From Desulfotignum sp. (GTDB lineage: Bacteria > Desulfobacterota > Desulfobacteria > Desulfobacterales > Desulfobacteraceae): a stretch of 22,094 nucleotides of DNA. Of this stretch, positions 1 to 7,183 are shown piece by piece. The stretch covers positions 1 to 22,094 of the forward strand of contig JAIPDY010000022.1 in NCBI GenBank assembly GCA_021737445.1, in the 5' to 3' direction. The notes under the pieces were generated by a model that saw only the letters and a list, made by a program, of their open reading frames with translations, made no database searches and was not told the DNA's origin. Every line of letters starts with the position of its first letter. Within the stretch, counting starts at the first letter, position 1. The position numbers and the translations under genes were made by a program.

Positions 1-81
1 CTGAAAGCACCCGGCTGTGCCCGGGTTGAAAAAATCAAGGTTGAGGAAATGAATAGATTCATCCGATCCGTGTTTTGCTGA
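1..81 (+). CDS. Possible C-terminal tail of an upstream gene (partial)
   Basis: The frame starting at base 1 stays open for 26 codons and ends at TGA 79-81; the other two forward frames close within about 30 bases. The tail is basic (ending RFIRSVFC) and matches no family I recognise. An open frame this short can occur by chance, so this is only a candidate for the end of a gene lying left of the window. Bases 9-26 also form a 6-bp inverted repeat (ACCCGG, 6-nt loop, CCGGGT). Confidence 0.3.
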   Translation: MKAPGCARVEKIKVEEMNRFIRSVFC

Positions 82-107
82 CACCATCATTTTTTTCTCT
101 TCCATAC

Positions 108-136
108 TTGACAAATAAGTATTAATCCTATTTAAT
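108..136 (+). promoter_or_regulatory. Sigma-70 promoter of the perR-rubrerythrin unit
   Basis: A perfect -35 TTGACA (108-113) is followed after a 17-base spacer by TTTAAT (131-136), one mismatch from the -10 consensus. Transcription would begin near base 143, almost on top of the first ATG at 144, so the promoter position bears on which start codon is used. Confidence 0.75.
113..133. promoter_or_regulatory. Candidate PerR/Fur-type operator inside the promoter
   Basis: An imperfect AT-rich inverted repeat, AAATAAG (113-119), seven bases, CCTATTT (127-133), matches at 6 of 7 pairs and lies between and over the -35 and -10 elements. PerR-family repressors bind AT-rich dyads in this position and commonly repress their own gene and rubrerythrin. 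Autoregulation is an inference from position and composition; the site does not match the Bacillus PerR box exactly. Confidence 0.4.
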
Positions 137-143
137 AGCCAAA

Positions 144-611
144 ATGAATGACAAACAGGAGATCATTTTGGACCGGTTCACGCAATTGTGCAAAGCCCAT
201 GGATTAAAAATAACCCCCCAGCGAATGGCGGTGTACAACGCTTTGAAAACGTCAAAGGAGCATCCCAGTGCGGACAAGATTCACAAGCAGCTTGTCTGTG
301 ACTTTCCCAGTATTTCTCTTGATACAGTGAACCGCACTCTGATAACCTTTGCCAGAATTCAGATCATCGATGTGGTGGAAGGCCAGGGAGAACCCAGACG
401 ATTTGACCCCAACAGGGAAGATCACCACCATTTTTATTGCCTTTCCTGCAATAAAATTATCGATTTTCATGATCCGGACCTGGGTCAGATTCAGCTTCCC
501 AAAGAGATAACCTGCACATTCACAATCACTGGTAAGCGGCTCTGCCTGACCGGTTACTGTGACCACTGCAGCCATCAGGCGCCAGCCAGGGCAGCAGACA
601 TAACAAAATAA
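144..611 (+). CDS. perR: PerR-like peroxide-responsive Fur-family repressor
   Basis: This is a 155-aa Fur-superfamily protein: an N-terminal winged helix (about residues 11-80, with ITPQRMAVYNAL) and a C-terminal metal-binding dimerisation domain. Residues H40, D88, H94, H96 and D107 sit at exactly the Bacillus PerR regulatory-metal ligand positions plus three. Two CxxC pairs (C99/C102 and C139/C142) form the structural zinc site. PerR proteins sense peroxide by iron-catalysed oxidation of ligand histidines and then release DNA. Rubrerythrin, a classic target, follows after 32 bases with its own RBS. The start is uncertain: ATG 144 has no Shine-Dalgarno and lies at the predicted transcription start, whereas in-frame TTG 168 has AGGAG (157-161) six bases upstream and would give a 147-aa protein beginning just before the first helix. 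A Zur or Fur role is less likely given the ligand pattern. Confidence 0.88.
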   Translation: MNDKQEIILDRFTQLCKAHGLKITPQRMAVYNALKTSKEHPSADKIHKQLVCDFPSISLDTVNRTLITFARIQIIDVVEGQGEPRRFDPNREDHHHFYCLSCNKIIDFHDPDLGQIQLPKEITCTFTITGKRLCLTGYCDHCSHQAPARAADITK

Positions 612-643
612 AAATTTTTTACATTTTAAGGAGGAAAAACCCT

Positions 644-1219
644 ATGCCGAATTTAAAAGGAACCAAAACGCAAAAAAATCTGTTAACCGCATTTGCCGGA
701 GAATCCCAGGCCCGAAACCGGTATACCTATTTTGCCAGCGCTGCCAAAAAAGAGGGATATGTTCAGATTTCCGACATTTTCACTGAAACCGCTGACCAGG
801 AAAAAGAGCATGCAAAAAGATTGTTCAAGTTTCTGGAAGGTGGCGAGGTTGAAATCACCGCCGCCTTTCCGGCAGGCGTGATCGGCACCACACTTGAAAA
901 CCTGAAAGCAGCCGCTGAAGGGGAATCCTATGAGTGGAACGAAATGTATCCCCAGTTTGCCACCGTTGCAAAAAAAGAAGGATTTGATGCAGTTGCCGCT
1001 GTGTTTGAGGCCATTGCTGTTGCGGAAAAACAGCATGATAAGCGGTACAAGGATCTGGCCGCCAACATCGAAACCGGCAAAGTCTTTAAAAAAGATACCT
1101 CTACCACCTGGCGCTGCCGCAACTGCGGTTATCTGCATGAGGGAACCCAGGCTCCGGACATGTGCCCGGCATGTGCCCATGAACAGGCCCATTTTGAAGT
1201 CCTGGGTGAAAACTGGTAA
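644..1219 (+). CDS. rbr: Rubrerythrin (NADH-dependent peroxide reductase)
   Basis: A 191-aa cytoplasmic diiron protein that reduces hydrogen peroxide to water in anaerobes, using electrons from rubredoxin or NAD(P)H:rubredoxin oxidoreductase. The ferritin-like four-helix domain (about 1-145) carries the full ligand set: E20, E53, H56, E94, E97, E128 and H131, including the two ExxH pairs EKEH and EKQH. The C-terminal rubredoxin domain (about 155-191) has CRNC (C158, C161) and CPAC (C174, C177) for one Fe(SCys)4 centre. Length and domain order are those of classical rubrerythrin. AAGGAGG (628-634) precedes the ATG by nine bases. It is probably cotranscribed with the PerR-like regulator and de-repressed by peroxide. 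Confidence 0.97.
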   Translation: MPNLKGTKTQKNLLTAFAGESQARNRYTYFASAAKKEGYVQISDIFTETADQEKEHAKRLFKFLEGGEVEITAAFPAGVIGTTLENLKAAAEGESYEWNEMYPQFATVAKKEGFDAVAAVFEAIAVAEKQHDKRYKDLAANIETGKVFKKDTSTTWRCRNCGYLHEGTQAPDMCPACAHEQAHFEVLGENW

Positions 1220-1321
1220 TCGTACCCGGTCTGCCCGGACCATCGAAAACAGTCACATATGACCAGCCGCAGGATGTTTGCGAAAACAGACCTCCTGAGG
1301 CTGGATCCCACCACCGCGCAA

Positions 1322-1345
1322 TGAATGTCATGTGGACATTATTCA
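1322..1345. repeat. Inverted repeat just upstream of the trx promoter
   Basis: AATGTC (1324-1329), a five-base loop and GACATT (1335-1340) form a perfect 6-bp dyad; outer TGAAT (1322-1326) and ATTCA (1341-1345) also pair in an alternative register. It ends five bases before the -35 element at 1350. It has no following T-run, so an activator/repressor site for trxA is more plausible than a terminator for rubrerythrin. The rest of 1220-1349 shows no gene. Confidence 0.4.
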
Positions 1346-1349
1346 ATAT

Positions 1350-1378
1350 TTGACAAAAAGAGCATCTGCACCTATAGT
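1350..1378 (+). promoter_or_regulatory. Sigma-70 promoter of the trxA-trxB-bamD unit
   Basis: TTGACA (1350-1355) and TATAGT (1373-1378) are separated by 17 bases, a near-ideal sigma-70 promoter. The predicted transcription start near 1385 gives a leader of about 74 bases before trxA. Confidence 0.75.
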
Positions 1379-1411
1379 TACAAAAAAATAGGTTGAAAAC
1401 AATAACCCTGT

Positions 1412-1427
1412 TGTGTCGTTTGACACA
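1412..1427. repeat. Short hairpin/dyad in the trxA leader
   Basis: TGTGTC (1412-1417), loop GTTT, GACACA (1422-1427) is a perfect 6-bp inverted repeat inside the predicted untranslated leader, 31 bases before the trxA start. It could fold in the mRNA or bind a dimeric regulator. There is no T-run, so it is not a canonical terminator. Confidence 0.4.
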
Positions 1428-1458
1428 TGTTAACCACAGACAAAGTTAGGATATAGCC

Positions 1459-1785
1459 ATGGCAGACAAGATCATAGAAATTGACGACGATGGATTCGAA
1501 AAATATGTATTAAAATCAGACAAACCGATCATGGTGGATTTCTGGGCCCCCTGGTGCGGCCCTTGCAAAGCCATCGCTCCCACTGTGGAAGCCCTGGAAA
1601 AAGAATATGGTGATCAGATGACCTTTGCCAAAATCAATGTGGATGAAAATCCCATCAGTCCCAGCAAATACGGCGTTCAGGCCATCCCCACCCTGATTTT
1701 TTTCAAAAATGGAGAAATTGCCGAACAGATCACCGGAATGGTTGCCAAGGAAAAACTTGAGCAAACCATTAAAAGTGTTCTCTAG
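1459..1785 (+). CDS. trxA: Thioredoxin
   Basis: A 108-aa single-domain cytoplasmic thioredoxin that reduces protein disulfides. The active site WCGPC (C33 and C36) is intact, with the buried Asp of VDFWAPW and the cis-proline P77 in QAIPT. Length is that of standard TrxA. Its reductase trxB follows after 11 bases, so the pair is a self-contained NADPH-linked disulfide-reducing system. It is the first gene after the promoter at 1350-1378. The ribosome site upstream is weak (AGGA about eight to ten bases before ATG). Confidence 0.97.
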   Translation: MADKIIEIDDDGFEKYVLKSDKPIMVDFWAPWCGPCKAIAPTVEALEKEYGDQMTFAKINVDENPISPSKYGVQAIPTLIFFKNGEIAEQITGMVAKEKLEQTIKSVL

Positions 1786-1796
1786 GAGATCGTTAC

Positions 1797-2723
1797 ATGG
1801 CTGATTTTGATTACGATCTTGTGATCATCGGTGCGGGTCCAGCCGGACTCACTGCCGGGATCTACGCTGCCAGGGCCAGAATGAATGTGTTGCTGCTTGA
1901 AAAAGCCGTACCCGGCGGCCAGATCATTGTCACGGACTGGATCGAAAACTATCCGGGATTTCCTGAAGGCATCAGCGGATTTGACCTGGCGGAAAAAATG
2001 AAGGTTCAGGCAGAAGCGCTTGGCTTGAAAATCGATACGAGTGAAGTAATTTCTCTGAATCTGGACAAGGATGTCAAAGAGGTGGTCCTCAGGGAAAAAA
2101 CCATCAAGGCAAAAAGCCTGATCATTGCATCCGGAGCCTCTCCCAAAAAACTGGGAATCGGGGAAGACAAATATATGGGCAAGGGAATTTCCTTTTGTGC
2201 CACCTGTGATGCCCCGTTTTTCAAGGACAAGACCGTCGTGGCCATTGGCGGTGGAGACACGGCTGTACAAGAAGCTGTCTACCTGACAAAATTTGCAAAA
2301 AAAGTGTATCTGGTCCACCGCAGAGATGAACTTCGGGCCGCCAAAATTCTCCAGGAAAGAGCGTTTGCCAACGACAAAATTGAAATGGTATGGGATACTG
2401 TGGCCACAGGTGTGGACGGTTTTTTTGGAATTGAAGGTGTCCGTGTGAAAAATGTCAAAACCGGAGAAGAAAAAACCATTAAGGCAGACGGGTGTTTCAT
2501 CTGGGTGGGTATCCTGCCGAACACTGAATTTTTAGGCACAAAATTGGATACAGATGAATATGGATTTATCCTGGCCGATGCCAGGATGGAGACCAGTATC
2601 CCAGGGGTATTTGCCGCAGGAGATGTCAGAAACACACCGTTGCGCCAGGTATCAACCGCTGTGGGGGATGGCGCCATAGCTGCCCTGTCTGCTGAACATT
2701 ATATTGAGAATACAATAAAATGA
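1797..2723 (+). CDS. trxB: Thioredoxin reductase
   Basis: A 308-aa low-molecular-weight FAD/NADPH thioredoxin reductase. The FAD-binding GAGPAG lies near residues 12-17, the redox pair CATC at C134/C137, the NADPH-binding GGGDTA at 151-156 followed by the HRRDELRA phosphate-binding stretch at 174-181, and the second FAD motif FAAGDVR near 273. HRRDELR suggests NADPH rather than NADH. AGGAG (1784-1788) overlaps the trxA stop codon and lies eight bases before the ATG, indicating coupled translation. Its stop overlaps the bamD start as ATGA. Family relatives include ferredoxin/flavin-dependent thioredoxin reductases, but the NADPH motifs argue for the classical enzyme. Confidence 0.96.
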   Translation: MADFDYDLVIIGAGPAGLTAGIYAARARMNVLLLEKAVPGGQIIVTDWIENYPGFPEGISGFDLAEKMKVQAEALGLKIDTSEVISLNLDKDVKEVVLREKTIKAKSLIIASGASPKKLGIGEDKYMGKGISFCATCDAPFFKDKTVVAIGGGDTAVQEAVYLTKFAKKVYLVHRRDELRAAKILQERAFANDKIEMVWDTVATGVDGFFGIEGVRVKNVKTGEEKTIKADGCFIWVGILPNTEFLGTKLDTDEYGFILADARMETSIPGVFAAGDVRNTPLRQVSTAVGDGAIAALSAEHYIENTIK

Positions 2724-3379
2724 AAAAACTTCTTTTTCTGGTATGCCTGGTATTTTTTGTATCAGGCTGCGCCCTGTTTGAAGACTCCCGCAGAATGGAA
2801 AAGACCGCTGAACAGCTTGCTGCCGAGGGATCATCTGCTTTTATGCAAGAAAAATACAAGAATGCGGTTAAAGCCTATACAGATCTTAAAGACTGGTACC
2901 CTTTTTCCAAATACGCCATCCTGGCGGAGCTGAAAATCGCAGATGCCCATTTTCAGCTCAAGGAATATGACCAGGCCATTCTTGCCTACGAGCAATTTGA
3001 AAAAATGCACCCCAGAAACGAGGCCGTACCATACGTCATCAACCAGATCGGCATCAGCTGGTACAATCAGATGGATACCGTTGACAGGGACATCACCCCG
3101 GCAAAAAACGCCATGGCTCAGTTCAAAAGACTGATGGAACAGTTTCCCGATAATGAATATGCAAAAAAAGCACCTGATCTTATCAGTGAATGCATTGACA
3201 AAATCGCCGGCCATGAACTGTATGTGGCAAAATTTTACATGAAAACCGGCCGGTATCAGGGTGCTTTAAAACGGTTTGAATACATTGTGGAGTACTATCC
3301 CGGCACAGATCAAAGCGAAACAGCGTTGAACCTGATTCCGGAATGTGCTGCCCTGGCTGAAGCCGCAAAAAAAGACTAA
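2720..3379 (+). CDS. bamD: Outer membrane assembly lipoprotein BamD (YfiO family)
   Basis: A 219-aa protein with a lipoprotein signal: a hydrophobic N-terminus and lipobox VSGC, with C17 as the predicted lipidated residue. The mature part is a run of TPR-like helices (for example AVKAYTDLKDWYP and YDQAILAYEQFEKMHP) typical of BamD, the essential partner of BamA in beta-barrel protein insertion, anchored to the inner leaflet of the outer membrane. The ATG overlaps the trxB stop (ATGA, 2720-2723), so it is translationally coupled to the thioredoxin genes. It shows that the organism is diderm. A generic TPR lipoprotein is possible but the length and C-terminal pattern fit BamD. Confidence 0.9.
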   Translation: MKKLLFLVCLVFFVSGCALFEDSRRMEKTAEQLAAEGSSAFMQEKYKNAVKAYTDLKDWYPFSKYAILAELKIADAHFQLKEYDQAILAYEQFEKMHPRNEAVPYVINQIGISWYNQMDTVDRDITPAKNAMAQFKRLMEQFPDNEYAKKAPDLISECIDKIAGHELYVAKFYMKTGRYQGALKRFEYIVEYYPGTDQSETALNLIPECAALAEAAKKD

Positions 3380-3386
3380 TTTTTTC

Positions 3387-3415
3387 TTTACTTTTTTCCA
3401 GGCAGGTTGTATAAG
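3387..3415 (+). promoter_or_regulatory. Sigma-70 promoter of rpmB
   Basis: TTTACT (3387-3392), 17-base spacer, TATAAG (3410-3415) gives a good sigma-70 match with a start near 3422. An 8-base direct repeat, GGCAGGTT, occurs at 3401-3408 and 3417-3424, straddling the -10; its role is unknown. Confidence 0.6.
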
Positions 3416-3460
3416 CGGCAGGTTATATTTTTGATAAAAAATTTCTCAGGAGTTGATAAT

Positions 3461-3655
3461 ATGTCAAAAGAATGTGCTATTTGCGGAAAAAAACCCATGG
3501 TGGGCAACAATGTCAGCCATGCCCACAACCTGAACAAAAGGCGGTTCAACCCCAATCTTCAGCGGGTTCGGGCAGTTGTTAAACAAGGCTGTGTCAGAAA
3601 AATAGACGTGTGCACCAGCTGCATCAAGGCCGGCAAGGTGACCAAGGCTGCCTGA
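3461..3655 (+). CDS. rpmB: 50S ribosomal protein L28
   Basis: A 64-aa ribosomal protein L28 of the zinc-binding (C+) type. The N-terminal C5/C8 (CAICG) and C-terminal C51/C54 (CTSC) make a zinc ribbon around the basic stretch HAHNLNKRRFNPNLQ, which is the L28 hallmark. The start is set at ATG 3461 by AGGAG (3448-3452) eight bases upstream; an 18-residue in-frame extension upstream is not family-like and lies over the promoter. The gene is monocistronic and converges on the PhoH-like gene, whose stop is 26 bases away. I see no strong hairpin terminator in that gap. Zinc-free L28 paralogs replace this form in some bacteria when zinc is scarce. Confidence 0.95.
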   Translation: MSKECAICGKKPMVGNNVSHAHNLNKRRFNPNLQRVRAVVKQGCVRKIDVCTSCIKAGKVTKAA

Positions 3656-3681
3656 AAACATCTTCTGATCACACAATTTTG

Positions 3682-5004
3682 CTATAACATCTTTGCGGCC
3701 AGCTCAGCCAGGTCGGACCGTTCCCCTTTTTCAAGATTAATGTGGGCATACAGCTGCTGGCCTTTCATTTTTTCAATGATATAGGCCAGGCCGTTGGTCT
3801 GACTGTCCAGATAGGGATGATCTATCTGGAAAATATCACCGGTGAACACAATCTTGGTGCCTTCTCCGGCCCGGGTGATGATTGTTTTGACCTCATGGGG
3901 CGTCAGGTTCTGGGCCTCATCCACAATAAAGAACACCCGCACAATGGACCGTCCCCGAATATAGGAAATGGGGGTGATCACAATTTTCTCTTCTTCAATA
4001 AGCTCCCGGATCTGCTTGGACTGGGTGTTGTGTTCGTTAAAATGGTTCTGGATCACGGTGAGGTTATCATACAAAGGCTGCATATATGGATCCAGCTTGG
4101 AGGCCACATCTCCCGGCAGAAATCCCAGATCCTTGTTGCTCAGGGGAACCACGGGCCGGGCAACGAAAACCTGGCGGTAATGCTGTTTTCTGGCCAGGGC
4201 TGCTGCCAGGGCCAGCAGGGTTTTCCCGGTGCCGGCCTTGCCTGAAACCGTCACCAGGGGGATCTCCGGATTGAGCATGGCATTGAGGGCAAAGGTCTGC
4301 TCAGCATTTCTGGGCCGGATACCATAACACACCTGGGGCTGAATGGCTTTAATGGTCTGGGTCGGGCCGTCATAAAACGCCAGCGCAGAGTTGGAGCCGT
4401 TTTTCAAAATCAAATTTTCATTGGTATAAAACGCCACATTTATACCCAGGCTTGATATGGGAACTTCAAACGGTTTTTTGTACAGACTCTCAAACACCCG
4501 TGGGTTAACATGGTTCAATACCTGGAGCCCGGTGTACATGTCTGACAGATTTTCAACAAATTTTGAATTGTAGTTTTCGGTTTTCAATCCAATGGATCTG
4601 GCCCGGAGCCGCAGGTTCACATCTTTTGTCACAAAAATGACATTCTTGAACGCATGTTTTTTTGCAACAGTATAGGCGATATTCAAAATTTTAATGTCAG
4701 CGGTGATCTCTGTAAAATTTTCCTTTATTATATCATCCAGCTCAACATCCAGACAAATGGCAATTTTGCCTTTTCCTTTTTCAATCGGCACCCCGCCGTT
4801 AAACATTTTCTCGCTGGACAAGGCATCCAGGGTCCTTAAAAAATCCCTGGCATTGCAATGGATGACATTATTTCCCTTTTTGAACCTGTCCAGCTCTTCA
4901 ATGACCGTGATGGGAATATAAATATCATTGTCCTTGAACTGGTGGATGCACCCACTGTCATGAAGAATAACATTGGTATCCAGGATGAAGATCTTTTTAT
5001 TCAT
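3682..5004 (-). CDS. PIN domain-PhoH family ATPase
   Basis: A 440-aa two-domain protein. Residues 1 to about 150 are a PIN nuclease fold (FILDTN with acidic D9, then VIEELD and a later TKD acid). The C-terminal PhoH domain has Walker A SGKAGTGKT at about 254-262 and Walker B FFIVDEAQN at about 358-366, then the family ending GERSDLAELA. PIN-PhoH proteins such as YlaK are thought to be RNA-directed ATPases/nucleases. The start is placed at ATG 5004, which overlaps the upstream RelA/SpoT stop by eight bases and has AGGA nine bases before it; an earlier in-frame ATG at 5025 lacks such support. It is the last gene of the ispG-proS-rsh operon. Despite its name, PhoH has no established role in phosphate control here. 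Confidence 0.9.
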   Translation of the reverse strand: MNKKIFILDTNVILHDSGCIHQFKDNDIYIPITVIEELDRFKKGNNVIHCNARDFLRTLDALSSEKMFNGGVPIEKGKGKIAICLDVELDDIIKENFTEITADIKILNIAYTVAKKHAFKNVIFVTKDVNLRLRARSIGLKTENYNSKFVENLSDMYTGLQVLNHVNPRVFESLYKKPFEVPISSLGINVAFYTNENLILKNGSNSALAFYDGPTQTIKAIQPQVCYGIRPRNAEQTFALNAMLNPEIPLVTVSGKAGTGKTLLALAAALARKQHYRQVFVARPVVPLSNKDLGFLPGDVASKLDPYMQPLYDNLTVIQNHFNEHNTQSKQIRELIEEEKIVITPISYIRGRSIVRVFFIVDEAQNLTPHEVKTIITRAGEGTKIVFTGDIFQIDHPYLDSQTNGLAYIIEKMKGQQLYAHINLEKGERSDLAELAAKML

Positions 5005-7147
5005 AGCGAAGGATCCTTTTAACATCGATTACTTTTTTGACCCGCCGAAGTGCGGACATGATTTTGCGCAGCTGGGTGGAGCTTTCAACCATGATGGTGA
5101 AATAAAACATGGCCACCCCGGTATCTGAGGTTTCGGTTTTTGCATTAAGAATATTGGCATTGCTTTTGGATATCACCGAGGCGATATCTGCCAGCAGACC
5201 GAACCGGTCATCGGTTTTAATGCGGATACTGGCTGGATAGGATTCTGTATATTCTCCGCTCCATTGCACCTCTATCAGACGCTCCTGACTCATTTTCATT
5301 ATATTGATACAATTTTTGCGGTGGATGGTCACGCCCTGGCCCTGGGTGATATAACCGGTGATGGGATCGCCTGGCAACGGGTTGCAGCATTTGGAAAATT
5401 TAACCAGAATATCGTTGAGACCCTTTACAATGATACCGGTATCTGATTTTTGCGGCCTGGTATCCGCGATTTTGGGCAGATAACCTTCCTCTTTGGTTTC
5501 CTTTTCCAGATGGGGCAGGGCCTTGTTCAGAATCTGCATGGGGGTCAGCTTACCAAACCCCACATGGGCAATGAGATCATCCACGGATTTGAATCCAAAG
5601 GTGTCTGCCACTTCCCTGATTTCGCCGGATTTGACCAGGGAATTGAAATTCTGGTTTTTCTTCCGGAACAGTTTTTCACACATCTCCCGGCCCAAAGAAT
5701 AGGAGCGCTCTTTTTCCCTGGCATTGATCACTGCCCGGATCTTGGTCCTGGCCTTGACGGTTTTGACAAAGGAAAGCCAGTCCGGGCTGGGTGTATGGCC
5801 CTTGGTGGTGATGACCTCCACCGTGTCCCCGGTCTTGAGTTCATAGGCCAGCGGAACAATCTTGCCGTTGACTTTGGCGCCGGTACATTCAGCCCCCACT
5901 TCCGTATGTATCCGGTAGGCAAAATCCACGGGTGTGGCCCCTTTGGGAAGGGTCTTGATCTCTCCTGCAGGCGTGATCACATATATTTCATCCGGATACA
6001 GGTCAATGCGCACATTTTCAAGAAATTCATCCGGGTCATTGAAATTTTCCTGGTTTTCCACAAGATTCCGGATCCAGGCAAACATTTCTCCTGTGTCCTC
6101 ATCAATGCGGGTGCCTTCCTTATAGCTCCAGTGGGCGGCAATACCGGATTCCGCAATGCGGTCCATGTCATGGGTCCGGATCTGAATCTCCACCCGTTCG
6201 CCTTTGGGACCGATAACCGTGGTATGAATAGACTGGTACATATTGGGCTTGGGATTGCCGATATAATCTTTGATCTTGTAGTAGATCGGCTTCCACATGG
6301 AGTGGATGGCTCCCATGGCGGCATAACACTGGGGGACCGTGTCCAGAATGATGCGAAAGGCTATGATATCATAGACCTCATCAAAATCCAGGCTCTGGGA
6401 AATCATTTTCTGATAAATGCTGTAGTGTTGCTTATATCGGCCCTTGATGTCACAGGGCAGCTCCATTTCCTCCATTTTATAGTGAAGACTTGTGGAAACC
6501 TCTTTGATATATTCCTCTTTTTCATTTTTGGCCCGGTTTACCAGGGCATCAATACGCTCATATTCATCGGGCAGGGTATAAAAAAAGGCGGCTTCCTCCA
6601 GTTCATGTTTGACCCAGAATATCCCCAGGCGGGCTGCAATAGGAGCATAGATATCCAGGGTCTCCTGTGCGATGGCTGCCTGTTTTTCCGGGTTGTTGTG
6701 ATATTTTAAGGTCCGCATGTTGTGAAGCCGGTCCGCCAGTTTGATGAGCACCACACGAATATCATCAGCCATGGCCAGAATCATTTTCCGCAATGATTCC
6801 GCCTGCTGGGCCACCTTGTTGGAAAAAGGCAGGGCTGACAGTTTGGTCACCCCTTCCACAATATGGGCCACACCAGGCCCGAACAGATCCTGGATATCCT
6901 CCTTGGTGGCCGGGGTGTCTTCAATGACATCATGGAGCAGGGCTGCGGCAATGCTTTCCACATCCAGGCGCATCTCCGCCAGGATCTGGGCCACTTCCAG
7001 AGGATGTGACAGATAAGGTTCACCCGAGAGCCGGACCTGACCGTCATGGACCCTGGCCGAATACACATATGCCCTGTCAATGATATCCAGATCTGCATCT
7101 GAATTATATTCGACAATGGTATCCTGTATATCGGTGATTCGAATCAT
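4997..7147 (-). CDS. relA: RelA/SpoT family (p)ppGpp synthetase/hydrolase
   Basis: A 716-aa full-length RSH enzyme that makes and probably degrades (p)ppGpp, the stringent-response alarmone. Domains in order: HD hydrolase with intact ligands (H48, H72-D73 in LLHDVIEDT, D139 in ADRLHN); synthetase around 230-345 (GRYKQHYSIYQKM, MYQSIHTTV, RVEIQIRT); TGS around 386-447 (YPDEIYVITPAGEIKTLPKG); and C-terminal ACT around 640-716. The substrate-specificity loop that reads RFKD in most bifunctional RSH proteins is KIKD here (291-294), which is unusual. The intact HD site suggests bifunctionality, as expected where a single RSH is present. AAGG lies seven bases before ATG. The stop overlaps the PhoH-like start. 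It sits 36 bases downstream of proS. Confidence 0.95.
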   Translation of the reverse strand: MIRITDIQDTIVEYNSDADLDIIDRAYVYSARVHDGQVRLSGEPYLSHPLEVAQILAEMRLDVESIAAALLHDVIEDTPATKEDIQDLFGPGVAHIVEGVTKLSALPFSNKVAQQAESLRKMILAMADDIRVVLIKLADRLHNMRTLKYHNNPEKQAAIAQETLDIYAPIAARLGIFWVKHELEEAAFFYTLPDEYERIDALVNRAKNEKEEYIKEVSTSLHYKMEEMELPCDIKGRYKQHYSIYQKMISQSLDFDEVYDIIAFRIILDTVPQCYAAMGAIHSMWKPIYYKIKDYIGNPKPNMYQSIHTTVIGPKGERVEIQIRTHDMDRIAESGIAAHWSYKEGTRIDEDTGEMFAWIRNLVENQENFNDPDEFLENVRIDLYPDEIYVITPAGEIKTLPKGATPVDFAYRIHTEVGAECTGAKVNGKIVPLAYELKTGDTVEVITTKGHTPSPDWLSFVKTVKARTKIRAVINAREKERSYSLGREMCEKLFRKKNQNFNSLVKSGEIREVADTFGFKSVDDLIAHVGFGKLTPMQILNKALPHLEKETKEEGYLPKIADTRPQKSDTGIIVKGLNDILVKFSKCCNPLPGDPITGYITQGQGVTIHRKNCINIMKMSQERLIEVQWSGEYTESYPASIRIKTDDRFGLLADIASVISKSNANILNAKTETSDTGVAMFYFTIMVESSTQLRKIMSALRRVKKVIDVKRILRYE

Positions 7148-7183
7148 GGGCTGACCTTATTCCGGCTGCCGCCCCATGCCTGA

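Noticed and set aside
9..26. 6-bp GC-rich hairpin near the left edge
   Set aside because: It lies inside a possible coding tail and is not followed by a T-run on the + strand, so I do not call it a terminator.
683..1243. 186-codon minus-strand frame opposite rubrerythrin
   Set aside because: Rubrerythrin has every metal ligand and a strong ribosome site; the antisense frame has neither motif nor start signal.
1216..1349. Search for an intrinsic terminator after rubrerythrin
   Set aside because: Only weak partial stems (for example GGTC/GACC) without T-runs were found; the dyad at 1322-1345 sits against the next promoter and fits an operator better.
5450..6709. Long open frame (419 codons) on the + strand
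   Set aside because: It lies wholly antisense to the conserved RelA/SpoT-family gene, matches no family, and has no ribosome site. It is a shadow of third-position G+C bias.
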